From positions 1 through 44,611 of the forward strand of contig CATLCV010000015.1 of assembly GCA_949893755.1 (NCBI GenBank): DNA of 44,611 bases. The letters run 5' to 3'. Source of the stretch: an uncultured Lachnospiraceae bacterium (GTDB lineage Bacteria > Bacillota > Clostridia > Lachnospirales > Lachnospiraceae). Numbering within the stretch: the stretch's first letter is position 1; the number at the start of each line of letters is the position of its first letter. Of the stretch, positions 31,512 to 40,193 are shown piece by piece. The translations under genes and the position numbers were made by a program. Below the pieces are notes generated by a model. It was not told the origin of the DNA. It saw only the letters and a list, made by a program, of their open reading frames with translations, and made no database searches.

Positions 31512-32819
31512 ATGTTAGGAGTAATAGGACTTATTTTGGCAATTGTGGCCCTGATCGTATTTGCGTATAAAGGGCTCGGCGCATTGCCTCTGGCAATCCT
31601 GGGGGCACTGATCGCGATCCTGTTTAACGGCATGCCGGTATGGACCACATTTGCAGAGCAATTCGCACCCGGATATGCAGGGGCATTTACCAGCTATCTG
31701 CTGTTGTTCGTGGCATCCGCGCTTTATGCGAAATTCATGGATATATCCGGTCTGGCGACATCCATCGGATATAAGATGGTGGACTGGTTCGGGACAAAGC
31801 ATGTGGTACTGGTCGGAATCCTGATCGTTGGCGTGCTGACTTACAGCGGCGTCAGCCTGTTTGTGGTTATTTTCGCGGTAGCACCGATCCTGTTCATGAT
31901 GTTCCAGGAAGCGGATCTCCCAAGGCATCTGACGGCAATCTGCTTTTCGGCAGGATCATCTACATTTACCATGACCTGTCTTCCGGGATCACCGCAGCTC
32001 TCCAATGTGGTTGCGACAGAATATCTGGGAACGACGCTGAATGCGGCGCCTGTCATGGGAATCATCTGCGGCGTCGCCCTGTTTGTGATGTGCTGGGCAT
32101 ACGGTGAGTGGGCGACAAAGAAGGCAAGAGAGCGTCAGGAAACATGGACGCCCATGGACAATGCGATGGAAGCCAAAAAGCGGGATGAGGTTCCGGAGGC
32201 ATGGAAGGGATTCCTTACGGTTGTCGTTCTTCTTGCGACGATCATCATCGGAAGCCATCTGGGTGTTAACGCGACACTGATCGCGGTAGCGGCCATGCTG
32301 GTTGGATGCGTGCTGGTCGTGATCTTAAGCTTCGGACAGTTTCAGGACACAAACTGGATCAAATTGATCTCAGACGGCATGCAGAGCGGAGTCGGCTCCA
32401 TCGGCGGCATCGCGGCAATCCTCGGATTCGGCGCGGTGGTTCGTACCACCCCGGCGTACCAGACGATCATCGACTGGTGTCTGGGACTGAATATCAATCC
32501 GCTGATCCTTGCGGTCGTTGTAACATGCGTGATCTGTGCCATCACCGGAGGATCATCTTCCGGACAGAGGATCATGTACGAGACGATGGCTCCGGTATTC
32601 ATCTCTTCCGGTGCGAACTTAGGTGTCCTGCACAGACTGATCGCCATTGCGTCCGGTTCTCTTGACACACTGCCGCATTCTTCCGGCCTGTTTGTAGTGT
32701 ACCAGGTACTCGGACTGACACATAAGGACGCGTACAGGCACACATTTGCCACAAGCGTTGTGGCGCCCTTGTGCGTAACGATCGTAGCGACTGTGATTTG
32801 TGTGGCAATTGGATTATAA
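31512..32819 (+). CDS. GntP-family organic-acid permease
   Basis: Protein of 435 residues with about 12 hydrophobic segments and no signal peptide. The pattern LGALPLAILGALIAILFNGMP at the N-terminus, TCLPGSPQ in the middle and SGSLDTLPHSSG near the C-terminus fits GntP/gluconate:H+ symporter-type permeases, which import sugar acids and other hydroxy- or keto-acids. AAGGAGGAG lies before the ATG. It is the first gene behind sigma-54 promoter 2 and is followed by an SDR. This makes an organic acid a likely pathway substrate. Confidence 0.85.
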   Translation: MLGVIGLILAIVALIVFAYKGLGALPLAILGALIAILFNGMPVWTTFAEQFAPGYAGAFTSYLLLFVASALYAKFMDISGLATSIGYKMVDWFGTKHVVLVGILIVGVLTYSGVSLFVVIFAVAPILFMMFQEADLPRHLTAICFSAGSSTFTMTCLPGSPQLSNVVATEYLGTTLNAAPVMGIICGVALFVMCWAYGEWATKKARERQETWTPMDNAMEAKKRDEVPEAWKGFLTVVVLLATIIIGSHLGVNATLIAVAAMLVGCVLVVILSFGQFQDTNWIKLISDGMQSGVGSIGGIAAILGFGAVVRTTPAYQTIIDWCLGLNINPLILAVVVTCVICAITGGSSSGQRIMYETMAPVFISSGANLGVLHRLIAIASGSLDTLPHSSGLFVVYQVLGLTHKDAYRHTFATSVVAPLCVTIVATVICVAIGL

Positions 32820-32940
32820 TTGAAAAAACAGAATATAGAGCTGTGCAAAAGCACAGGCAGACCATTCGTTTTCCGGAGAAAGCGGATGACAAAAAACAAG
32901 CTTTTACAAAAAAATAATATAAAATATGGAGGATTTTACT

Positions 32941-33783
32941 ATGGAACAGAAACATCGCTTTGACGAAACATGCCGTTATGAGGAGAGCTTCACCATTCCG
33001 AATTGGAATAAGATGCTGGACGGCAAGGTAGTGATCGTGGTAGGCGCGAGCTACGGAATGGGCAAGAAAATGGCACAGGTCATGGTAGAGCATGGCGCAA
33101 AGGTGCTTGCAACCGCACGGGGGCTTGCAAGGCTGGAGGAAGCCGTTGCGGACATCAAGGAAAAGACAGGCGGCGAGATCGCGGCAATGGCAGCCGATAT
33201 CTCCAAATCCGCGGACTGCCAGGCAGTCTTTGATAAAGCGGTTGAGCTTTACGGAACCGTGGACGTACTGGTAAACAATGCCGGAAAAGGGGAACTGATC
33301 ACCATCGACGCGGTAACGGATGAGATGATCGACTCTGTTGTAGATATCAACATGAAGGGCCTGATCTATATGTGCCGCGCGGCGGTCAACTATTTCAAAT
33401 CCAAAGAGGTTGTCAGCGGGAATATCATCAACGTATCCTCTGTCAACGGCATCCGGCCGATGTGCGGCGCTGCATACTGCGCGACCAAGGGCGGCCTGAA
33501 CACTCTGACAAAAAATGTTGCCATCCGCTGCGTAGATACGGGGATCCGCTGCAACGCCATTGCTCCGGGACATACTCCCAGCCCCACCGCTTACGCGCAC
33601 GATGACGGCGGCCCGCAGACGACGGAAGAGGGCGTTATGAATCAGATCCGCAACGAGAGAACTGTCCGCTCCGTACATCCCTGGGAAATCGACCAGGCAT
33701 ACGCGGTGCTCTTCATGGCAAGCGATATGTCACGCTGTATCAACGGAGAGGTTCTTGCGGTAGACTGCGGATGCTATCTGTAA
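32941..33783 (+). CDS. SDR-family NAD(P)-dependent oxidoreductase
   Basis: Protein of 280 residues from ATG at 32941 with GGAGG upstream; the frame opens five codons earlier without support. Cofactor motif VGASYGMG, NNAGKGE, catalytic Ser in INVSSVNG and YCATK. An N-terminal extension of about 25 residues precedes the Rossmann fold. The C-terminal DMSRCINGEVLAVDCG is typical of classical SDRs. Different in sequence from the SDR at 29938, so it probably acts on another hydroxyl/keto intermediate. It follows the permease gene after 121 bp in the same transcription unit. Confidence 0.92.
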   Translation: MEQKHRFDETCRYEESFTIPNWNKMLDGKVVIVVGASYGMGKKMAQVMVEHGAKVLATARGLARLEEAVADIKEKTGGEIAAMAADISKSADCQAVFDKAVELYGTVDVLVNNAGKGELITIDAVTDEMIDSVVDINMKGLIYMCRAAVNYFKSKEVVSGNIINVSSVNGIRPMCGAAYCATKGGLNTLTKNVAIRCVDTGIRCNAIAPGHTPSPTAYAHDDGGPQTTEEGVMNQIRNERTVRSVHPWEIDQAYAVLFMASDMSRCINGEVLAVDCGCYL

Positions 33784-33990
33784 AAAGAAAATTTTTGGAT
33801 GGATGAGCAGGCTGGAGGCTCTTTAGAGTATCCAGCCGTACAAGCGGAAGAACTTGAAAGTGTATCAGATGGGCGGCAGTGTCAAAACTGCTGCCCATCA
33901 TTGCAATACCATCGTATGCAGAAAAGCTGCCAGTGGCAGGTTTTCTGTATGTAAAAAAAGACTTATTTTAAGAAAAATGAGGTGGTTATC
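33784..33990. other. Intergenic stretch with three consecutive hairpins
   Basis: Three inverted repeats stand in a row: GCTGGA..TCCAGC (33813-33838), TGGGCGGCAG/CTGCTGCCCA (33870-33897) and CAGAAAAGCTGCCA/TGGCAGGTTTTCTG (33919-33947). None has a following U-run. The MFS gene starts 43 bp after the last one, with GAGGTGG as ribosome site. No sigma-54 promoter of full quality is present, so the MFS gene may depend on read-through or on a promoter I cannot see. Confidence 0.6.
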
Positions 33991-35196
33991 ATGAACAAGA
34001 AGACATATCGCTGGGTGATCTGTGCCGGATGTACGCTGATGTTTTTCTGTACGGCAGGACTTGGGATGACGGGATTTTCCGTATATCAGCCCTACCTGAT
34101 CAGCGTGGGAGGACTTACAAACGCGCAGGCCTCCATGCTGACCTCCGTGCGGAGCATGTTTACGTTTTTTACCATGTTTGCGGCGGCAAGGATTTTAAAC
34201 AAGACTGATATCCGTCTGGGAGGGACCTTGTCCGTGCTGGGGATTACTGTATCGCTGATCCTGTACGGCATCGCGGACAGCTATCCGGTCTATGTGGCGG
34301 CCGCCGCCGTGGCAGGCATCTGCTATGGGATCGGCGGGATGCTGGCGGTATCGGTCATGATCCACCGCTGGTTCGAGGAACATGAAGGGCTTGCAGTAGG
34401 CATCTGCTCGGCGGGAAGCGGATTTTCCGCCGTGATCGGAACCCCGGTCATTGTTTGGCTGATCGAGACATTTTCCATGAAACAGGCATTTTTTATAGAA
34501 GCAGGCTTTGTAGTCATTCTGGCGGTTCTGGTATTTTTGATGCTGCGAAACCGCCCGAAGGGGGAGGAAAGGCCGCCCCAGTTTGTGTCAAAAACCAAAA
34601 AGGGGGATTCCGATGAGACGATGTTCCTGATTGGGAAACGGGAACAGGCCTTCGTGATGCTGGGCACCCTGCTTATGGGATTTACCTATGCCGCCTCCTC
34701 CCATATTTCCGTATTGTACAGAACCGCGGGGTACTCGTCGGGACAGGTCTCCCTGCTGGTATCCGTCATGGGGGCCGCGCTGTTTATCGGCAAATGTGTT
34801 TACGGAGCAGCCACCGACAAAATAGGAAGCTATTGCTCCGGAAACCTCTTTTTCGGGATGCTGGTGCTGGGAGGAGCCTTATGCTGTATGGCCGGAAACC
34901 ACAGCATGATCTCCTCGGTGGCTGCGGTGACCCTGGTGTGCGGAGGCTCGGTGCTCCTTTCGGTGGGGTTGACGATCATTGCCAATGCCGTGGCGAAACA
35001 AAAATTTTACGCGGTTGTGGTGAGAAGGATCCAGATCACCTATATGCTGGGCTCCATGGTGTTCGGCGTGGTGCCGGGAATGATTGCGGATCATACGGGC
35101 AGCTATGTACCGGCATACGCGGTGATCACGGGATTTGCGGCCGCTGCCATGGCGCTGATCCAGCCGATCCTGAGGAAACGGAGCAGGGAGCAGTAA
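33991..35196 (+). CDS. MFS transporter, monocarboxylate/oxalate-formate-like
   Basis: Protein of 401 residues starting MNKKTYRWVICAGC, with about 12 membrane segments in two halves. HRWFEEHEGLAVGICSAGSG between helices 4 and 5 is typical of OFA/monocarboxylate-type MFS carriers. BaiG of bile-acid operons is also an MFS carrier, but similarity cannot be judged here. It probably imports the pathway substrate or exports the product. It lies between the second and third sigma-54-driven blocks. Confidence 0.88.
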   Translation: MNKKTYRWVICAGCTLMFFCTAGLGMTGFSVYQPYLISVGGLTNAQASMLTSVRSMFTFFTMFAAARILNKTDIRLGGTLSVLGITVSLILYGIADSYPVYVAAAAVAGICYGIGGMLAVSVMIHRWFEEHEGLAVGICSAGSGFSAVIGTPVIVWLIETFSMKQAFFIEAGFVVILAVLVFLMLRNRPKGEERPPQFVSKTKKGDSDETMFLIGKREQAFVMLGTLLMGFTYAASSHISVLYRTAGYSSGQVSLLVSVMGAALFIGKCVYGAATDKIGSYCSGNLFFGMLVLGGALCCMAGNHSMISSVAAVTLVCGGSVLLSVGLTIIANAVAKQKFYAVVVRRIQITYMLGSMVFGVVPGMIADHTGSYVPAYAVITGFAAAAMALIQPILRKRSREQ

Positions 35197-35224
35197 AGAG
35201 GGAACCCTGTGCGGCTTCTGTGCA

Positions 35225-35244
35225 TGTGTCTGAAATGTGACACA
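35225..35244. promoter_or_regulatory. Candidate enhancer sites, site cluster C
   Basis: TGTGTC at 35225-35230 and the palindrome TGTGACACA at 35236-35244, about 170-185 bp upstream of sigma-54 promoter 3. The word is identical to the one at 25509-25517 beside the activator gene. Confidence 0.6.
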
Positions 35245-35309
35245 ATGTGCCAGAGTGTATCTGCACAGGAAGATAAAACTGCGCTATCAGGTTTTGCATA
35301 GGAACTGCA

Positions 35310-35345
35310 GGAAAATAACCTAAACAGATTGCGCAGGTTATTTCC
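35310..35345. other. Hairpin in the leader region before promoter 3
   Basis: GGAAAATAACC (35310-35320) and GGTTATTTCC (35336-35345) pair with one bulged A. It lies between the enhancer sites and sigma-54 promoter 3 and may terminate the MFS transcript. Confidence 0.5.
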
Positions 35346-35410
35346 ATACCATTGCATGTAAAAAAACAATAAGATTTCCCGAAAAAGAAATATAACGGAT
35401 CGTAAAAGAG

Positions 35411-35427
35411 TTGGCATGGGAATTGCT
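35411..35427 (+). promoter_or_regulatory. Sigma-54 promoter 3
   Basis: TTGGCATGGGAATTGCT has perfect GG-N10-GC spacing and both consensus halves. It lies 50 bp upstream of the third CoA-transferase start and would drive the long operon to 42954. Confidence 0.9.
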
Positions 35428-35476
35428 ATATAGATATAACAGATAGACAAAAAAATACAGATAGGAGTTGGAGATT

Positions 35477-36706
35477 ATGAGCAAACCATTAGAGGGATAC
35501 AGGATCCTGGATTTCAGCCAGTTTATGTCTGGCCCGATGTGTACCATGTTATTGAGCGATTTCGGAGCAGAGGTGATCAAGATCGAGAACCCGCCGATCG
35601 GGGACAATACCCGCTACGGACAGGTGATCGACAACGGGACCAGCAGCCATTTCGCGACCCGCAACAGAGGAAAGAAGAGCATTGTCCTCAATATGAAGGA
35701 CGAAGCGCACAAGAACCTGTTCCTGAAGCTGGTAAAGACAGCGGACGCAGTCATCGAAAATTACAAGCCGGGCACCATGAAAAAGTTCGGGATTGACTAC
35801 GACGTACTGAAAGAGATCAATCCGAAGATCGTATACGCGTCCATTTCCGGATACGGCCAGGAAGGCCCTTATGCGGGACACGCGGCGTTTGACCAGACGG
35901 TACAGGCGGAATCCGGACTCATGAGTATCACCGGCCAGGAGGGCGGGGAGCCTGTAAAATGCGGCGCTTCCGTGGCAGATTATTCCGGCGGCCTGATGGC
36001 ATGTATTGGTACCTTGATGGGAATCCTGGAGGCGCAGAAGACCGGACAGGGGAGACGGATCGATGTATCCATGATGGAATCCCTCCTGTTCTGTCTGGAA
36101 AACCAGTTCAGTTCTTACCTGAGAACCGGAAATATCCCGAAGCCAAGCGGAAACAGCTATGCTTCCTCAGCACCCATCGGGGCTTATCAATGTAAAGACG
36201 GAAAATCTCTGATGATCACAGTGGGGACGGATGCGCAGTGGAAGACCTTCTGCGAAGCATTGGAGCAGCCCCAATGGCTGGAAAATGAAAACTGGGCGAC
36301 CATGGTCCAGAGGGCAAAGGATTACAAACAGATCGATGCGGAAGTGAACCGTGTATTTGCGGATTATACCAGTGACGAGCTGGCAGAGAAACTTCTGGCG
36401 AAAAACTGTGTATACGGCAAGATCAATGATTTTGAAGCCGTGAAGAACCATCCCCAGATCGCGTACCGTAAGGCGCTTGTGGATACGGAGTTTGAAAACG
36501 GCGTGAAGTTTACGGTGCCGGGCAACCCGATCCTCATGAGCGGAGTGGAAAGAGGAGAAGTATACAAGGCAGCGGCGCTCGGAGAGCATACATTCGAAAT
36601 CCTTAAGGAAGTGGAGAGTGAAGAGAAGCTCCATGAGCTCTTCGACCCGGTATTTGAAAAGATCGAAGCCGCGCAGGACGCGATTTATTCAAAATCAAAG
36701 AAATAA
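35477..36706 (+). CDS. Family III CoA-transferase (CaiB/BaiF type)
   Basis: Protein of 409 residues starting MSKPLEGYRILDFSQFMSG with AGGAG nine bases before the ATG. All family motifs are present: LLSDFGAEVIKIENPP, NRGKKSIVLNM, NYKPGTMKKFGIDYD, SISGYGQEGPYA, catalytic Asp168 in CGASVADYSGG, and GRRIDVSMMES. It is a close paralogue of the protein at 28640 and the first gene of the third sigma-54 operon. Having two competent copies in separate operons suggests two CoA-transfer steps or donors in the pathway. Confidence 0.93.
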   Translation: MSKPLEGYRILDFSQFMSGPMCTMLLSDFGAEVIKIENPPIGDNTRYGQVIDNGTSSHFATRNRGKKSIVLNMKDEAHKNLFLKLVKTADAVIENYKPGTMKKFGIDYDVLKEINPKIVYASISGYGQEGPYAGHAAFDQTVQAESGLMSITGQEGGEPVKCGASVADYSGGLMACIGTLMGILEAQKTGQGRRIDVSMMESLLFCLENQFSSYLRTGNIPKPSGNSYASSAPIGAYQCKDGKSLMITVGTDAQWKTFCEALEQPQWLENENWATMVQRAKDYKQIDAEVNRVFADYTSDELAEKLLAKNCVYGKINDFEAVKNHPQIAYRKALVDTEFENGVKFTVPGNPILMSGVERGEVYKAAALGEHTFEILKEVESEEKLHELFDPVFEKIEAAQDAIYSKSKK

Positions 36707-36763
36707 GGCGATTTACTCAAAATTTAAAAAATGAGGCGATTTATTCATCATCAAAAAAATAAG
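36680..36763 (+). repeat. 28-bp triplication of the CoA-transferase gene end
   Basis: Three adjacent 28-bp units (36680-36707, 36708-36735, 36736-36763), each beginning GCGATTTA and ending in a stop codon (TAA, TGA, TAA in the original register). The first is the real gene end (AIYSKSKK); the others are noncoding copies that fill the gap before the next ribosome site. Confidence 0.9.
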
Positions 36764-36775
36764 GAAAGGGTGGAA

Positions 36776-37714
36776 ATGATGAAAGAGAAAGTAATCGGTT
36801 TTTTTGGACTTGGAAATATGGGACTGCCGATCTGCCAGGGGATGGTAAAGTGCGGCTATCAGGTGATCCTTCCCTGCTTCCGTCCGGCCCGGACGCCGGA
36901 GAGGGAAGCGGCGATCAAAGAAATGCTGGAGCAGGGGGCGTCCGCCGGAACCTCACAGGCGGAAATGATCCGGCAGTGCGATATCTTCATGCTGAGCCTT
37001 CCCAAATCCCAGCAGGTGGAAGATCTGGTGCTTGCTGAGGATGGTATTTTGAAAAATGCAAAGCCGGGCTCCGTGATCATTGATATGACCTCCGCGGACG
37101 CGTCGAGTACGAGAAATCTTGCAAAGCTTCTGGAAGAAAAGAATATCGATATCCTGGACTGCCCGGTCAGCGGCGGAGTCGGCGGCGCGGCGGCGCAGAC
37201 TTTGACGATCATGGTGGGCGGCAAGAAGGAAGTATTTGATCAATACAGAGAGATCCTGGATACGGCTGGAGACCCGGATAAGATATTCTATATCGGACCC
37301 AGCGGTTCCGGTGATATGATCAAGTGCGCCAACAATTTCCTCAGCTCCTGCTGCGCGGCGGCGTCCGCGGAAGCGATCGCCGTCTGCGCGAAGGCGGGGA
37401 TCGACCCGAGAGTGGCCGCGGACATCATTGGAAAAAGCGGCGGCACAAACCATGCGGTCACCACAAAATTCCCGAACCTTCTGTTCAAAGGAAAGCAGTT
37501 CAACTTTGCGCTGAATTTGATGGAAAAAGACATCGGATTGTTTAACAAAGCGGCAAAGGAAATGAATGTTCCGGCATTTTTCGGAAATACCACGGCGCAG
37601 CTCTGGAAGATCCCGATGGCGGAGCTTGGGGAAACCGCGGACTGGATCAACGTTCCGAGGCTGTATGAGAAGTGGGCGGATGTCAATCTGTCCGGCGCAG
37701 ATGTGGAAGAGTAA
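36776..37714 (+). CDS. Beta-hydroxyacid dehydrogenase (3-hydroxyisobutyrate dehydrogenase family)
   Basis: Protein of 312 residues starting MMKEKVIGFFGLGNMGLPICQG. An NAD(P)-binding Rossmann motif GLGNMG is followed by the substrate motif DCPVSGGVGGA and the catalytic-Lys motif GSGDMIKCANNFL, then the all-helical C-terminal domain. Such enzymes reversibly oxidise beta-hydroxyacids (3-hydroxyisobutyrate, tartronate semialdehyde and related) to aldehydes or ketones. Second gene of the third sigma-54 operon. The start follows AAGGAAAGGGTGG. Confidence 0.92.
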   Translation: MMKEKVIGFFGLGNMGLPICQGMVKCGYQVILPCFRPARTPEREAAIKEMLEQGASAGTSQAEMIRQCDIFMLSLPKSQQVEDLVLAEDGILKNAKPGSVIIDMTSADASSTRNLAKLLEEKNIDILDCPVSGGVGGAAAQTLTIMVGGKKEVFDQYREILDTAGDPDKIFYIGPSGSGDMIKCANNFLSSCCAAASAEAIAVCAKAGIDPRVAADIIGKSGGTNHAVTTKFPNLLFKGKQFNFALNLMEKDIGLFNKAAKEMNVPAFFGNTTAQLWKIPMAELGETADWINVPRLYEKWADVNLSGADVEE

Positions 37715-37737
37715 GCACAAAGTAAAGGAGAAGCATT

Positions 37738-38343
37738 ATGAGCAGACTGGTTAAGGCAGGGAAAATTGAGGAAGTATATTATGCACGCCTGATTCCGGGG
37801 GAGGACATCCTGCAGGCAATCTATGAAATCTGCGCGGAGCATGAGATCAGGACCGGGGTGATCCTGGACGGAAGCGGCGCCGGAGTGGATTTCACGTATC
37901 AGCATTTTCCATTTAATAAGGCATTCATTGATCCGAAGCTGAATGTCGTGATCGCTTCCATGGAAGGGAAATGTGAGATGAGCATCCACGGGACCATCGG
38001 TACGACGGTGGTGAAGCTGCCGGAGGGCAAGCGCGCGGATGAAGTGATCGACGGAATGTACCCGACGATTCCGGGATATCTGGAAACCATCGAGGACAAA
38101 TGGCACATGCTTGGTTCCATGGGCGGAGACGGAACGCCCTATGTACATGCGCACTGCGTCGCGTCCAATAAGGACTGCACGGTGTGCGGGCATCTGATGC
38201 CGGGCTCCAAGGTCGGCTCCGGCAACCCGGAATTACCTTCCCACTTTACGCTGGTCATCGCCAAGGTGTCTGGTGTGGAATGGCAGGCGGTATTGGATGA
38301 ACATAAATTCTTCTATCAGGACGTGGTAGAGTTCGAGTATTAA
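37738..38343 (+). CDS. PCC/DUF296-domain protein
   Basis: Protein of 201 residues. The segment PYVHAHCVASNKDCTVCGHLMPGSKVG contains the HxH and GHL pattern of the PCC (DUF296, PD1-like) domain, a trimeric fold with a metal-binding His cluster. Family members are best known as DNA-binding-like or unknown bacterial proteins. In a catabolic operon, with Cys and His residues in the likely pocket, an enzymatic role is possible. AAAGGAG precedes the ATG. Annotated by motif only. Confidence 0.75.
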   Translation: MSRLVKAGKIEEVYYARLIPGEDILQAIYEICAEHEIRTGVILDGSGAGVDFTYQHFPFNKAFIDPKLNVVIASMEGKCEMSIHGTIGTTVVKLPEGKRADEVIDGMYPTIPGYLETIEDKWHMLGSMGGDGTPYVHAHCVASNKDCTVCGHLMPGSKVGSGNPELPSHFTLVIAKVSGVEWQAVLDEHKFFYQDVVEFEY

Positions 38344-38416
38344 TCGGTTTTCAGAGCGGCAGAAAGGCCGACGGATCAGTACTCTGAGTTAAGTATATAA
38401 GGAGGTTGACAGCACG

Positions 38417-39205
38417 ATGGAAAGACAATGGTCCCCCCGTCAGGAGGAGGTAAAACAAAAATTTATTGATGCCCGCGGCAAATGGAAATGGAGCGCCATG
38501 TGGGATACGATCCTGGAACTGGATCCGGACATCATCGACGCTTATGCTGACTATTCTTCCGTAGCAGATAAGCGGGAAATCCTGGAACTGAAAATGCGCA
38601 AGCTGATCTGCGTTGCCATCGACAGCGTGACAGGATGCCTGAATGCAAACGGGTTGAAAAATCATATGAAGCATTCACTCCAGCTTGGCATCACCGTGGC
38701 AGAGATTCTGGAAACGCTGGAGATCACCAGCATGGTCGGAACCTGCTGCTACAGCTTGGGAGTTCCGCTCCTTGTGGATTCCATGCAGGCGAGAGGCGTG
38801 AGTGTCGCGGCGATCGAATTGAATGAAAAGCAGAAAGCATTGAAGAAGGAATACATTGAGACACACAACGGATACTGGACGGATGAAAAAGAGAACATCT
38901 TAAAGCTGGATCCGGAATATTTTGAAACATTTTCCAGATTCGAGGACGTTCCCTGCAAGAGCGGCCCGCTTTCCGAAAAAGAGAGGGAGCTTCTCTATGT
39001 TGCCGTACACGCGGCACCGGTCACCCTGCACAGGGACGCGCTCAAATACCACATTGACCGGGCGCTGGACAGCGGAGCGGCCATGCAGGAGATTGTGGAG
39101 GTATTCGAGATCGTGAGCACGCTTGGCATCCACGCAATCACGATGGGCGTGCCGATCCTGAAAGAGGCGATCTCGGAAGTGGAAGCGGAGAAAGTGGCAA
39201 AATAA
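38417..39205 (+). CDS. Tandem carboxymuconolactone-decarboxylase-like (CMD/AhpD fold) protein
   Basis: Protein of 262 residues made of two CMD-like repeats. The first (about 30-115) has CVAIDSVTGCLNANGLKNHMKHSLQLGITVAEILETLEI, given here as two adjoining halves, with Cys and His in usual positions. The second (about 145-250) has AVHAAPVTLHRDALKYHIDRAL followed by EIVEVFEIV, in which the catalytic Cys position is not Cys. Members include 4-carboxymuconolactone decarboxylase and AhpD-type reductases. The role here could be decarboxylation or lactone handling of a cyclic intermediate; this is inference. AAGGAGG precedes the ATG. Confidence 0.82.
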   Translation: MERQWSPRQEEVKQKFIDARGKWKWSAMWDTILELDPDIIDAYADYSSVADKREILELKMRKLICVAIDSVTGCLNANGLKNHMKHSLQLGITVAEILETLEITSMVGTCCYSLGVPLLVDSMQARGVSVAAIELNEKQKALKKEYIETHNGYWTDEKENILKLDPEYFETFSRFEDVPCKSGPLSEKERELLYVAVHAAPVTLHRDALKYHIDRALDSGAAMQEIVEVFEIVSTLGIHAITMGVPILKEAISEVEAEKVAK

Positions 39206-39232
39206 AAAATGGAAAAAGAGAGGAGAAATCAC

Positions 39233-40168
39233 ATGGCACAGACAATGGAAAAACCGGATTGGCACAAACTTCCCACCCCGGATTTTGATTCAATCGTAGG
39301 AACCGGCCTCGGACCGAGATATATGGATTATACATGGAGGGACGTTGCACTCTACGCGCTGGGCGTAGGCTGTACAAAGGACGACCTTCCTTACATCTGG
39401 GAGGGCTGCCCGGACGGATTTAAAGCGCTCCCGACCTTCGTTCTGGTGACCTATCTGAACGCGATCCAGCTCCAGCCCCAGAGAAGGGTACCGTATGCGC
39501 CCAACGAGATCCCGGGCGACCTGATCATCAAGGCGCTTGGCGGGTATATCCCGAACCGGCTCCACATGGGCGTTGATATCCTGCTTCACAGACCGATCGA
39601 TTCCCTGTGCGGCAAGTTTCTGACCGAGGACTGCGTGGAAGAGATCTTTGACTGGGGCGACAAGGGCGTCGTAAACCAGTGCAAGATGGATATGTTCGAC
39701 ATTGCGGGCAATCCGGTATGTACGGTGAGAAGCCAGCATCTGTTCGCAGCGTTCGGCAACAACGGAAGGCCCAAATTCGTTTCCAACAAGATGCAGTACC
39801 CGGACCGTGCTCCGGACTTCGAGTGCGAGGACCATATCGCGGATAACCTGGCGGCACTGTACAGACTGACCGGTGACACCTATACGACACACATTGACCC
39901 GAAGGTGGGACAGGGCTATGGCTATAAAGGGGCATTTATGCCGGGGCTCTGCACGGTAGGCTTTGCGGCACGGCTGGCAATCCAGGCATTTATTCCGTAT
40001 CAGCCGGAGCGGGTGACACACATTGCCACACAGCTTCGTGCGGTCACCTTCCCGGATACCCATGTAAAATTCCAGGCATGGAAGCTGGAAGAGGGTAAGG
40101 TGGTCTATAAGATGCTGAATGAAAGCGGTAAGGCAATCGTAGATAACTGTCTGCTGGAATATAAATAA
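39233..40168 (+). CDS. MaoC-like double hot-dog enoyl-CoA hydratase
   Basis: Protein of 311 residues; the frame opens eight codons earlier, but GAGGAG supports ATG at 39233. The N-terminal half is a degenerate hot-dog domain (DYTWRDVALYALGVGCTKDDLPY). The C-terminal half has the hydratase-2 motif YRLTGDTYTTHIDPKVGQGYGYKGAFMPGLCT read in two parts, with the catalytic Asp/His pair in GDTYTTHIDP. The layout equals that of MFE-2-type (R)-hydratases and mesaconyl/itaconyl-CoA hydratases. It would add water to an enoyl-CoA produced after CoA transfer. Confidence 0.9.
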   Translation: MAQTMEKPDWHKLPTPDFDSIVGTGLGPRYMDYTWRDVALYALGVGCTKDDLPYIWEGCPDGFKALPTFVLVTYLNAIQLQPQRRVPYAPNEIPGDLIIKALGGYIPNRLHMGVDILLHRPIDSLCGKFLTEDCVEEIFDWGDKGVVNQCKMDMFDIAGNPVCTVRSQHLFAAFGNNGRPKFVSNKMQYPDRAPDFECEDHIADNLAALYRLTGDTYTTHIDPKVGQGYGYKGAFMPGLCTVGFAARLAIQAFIPYQPERVTHIATQLRAVTFPDTHVKFQAWKLEEGKVVYKMLNESGKAIVDNCLLEYK

Positions 40169-40193
40169 GATTTTCTAAGAAAAGAGGAATGTT

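Noticed and set aside
33934-33948. Possible fourth sigma-54 promoter before the MFS gene (TGGCAGGTTTTCTGT)
   Set aside because: Spacing fits, but the nearly invariant GC at -12 is GT and the sequence is part of a hairpin arm.
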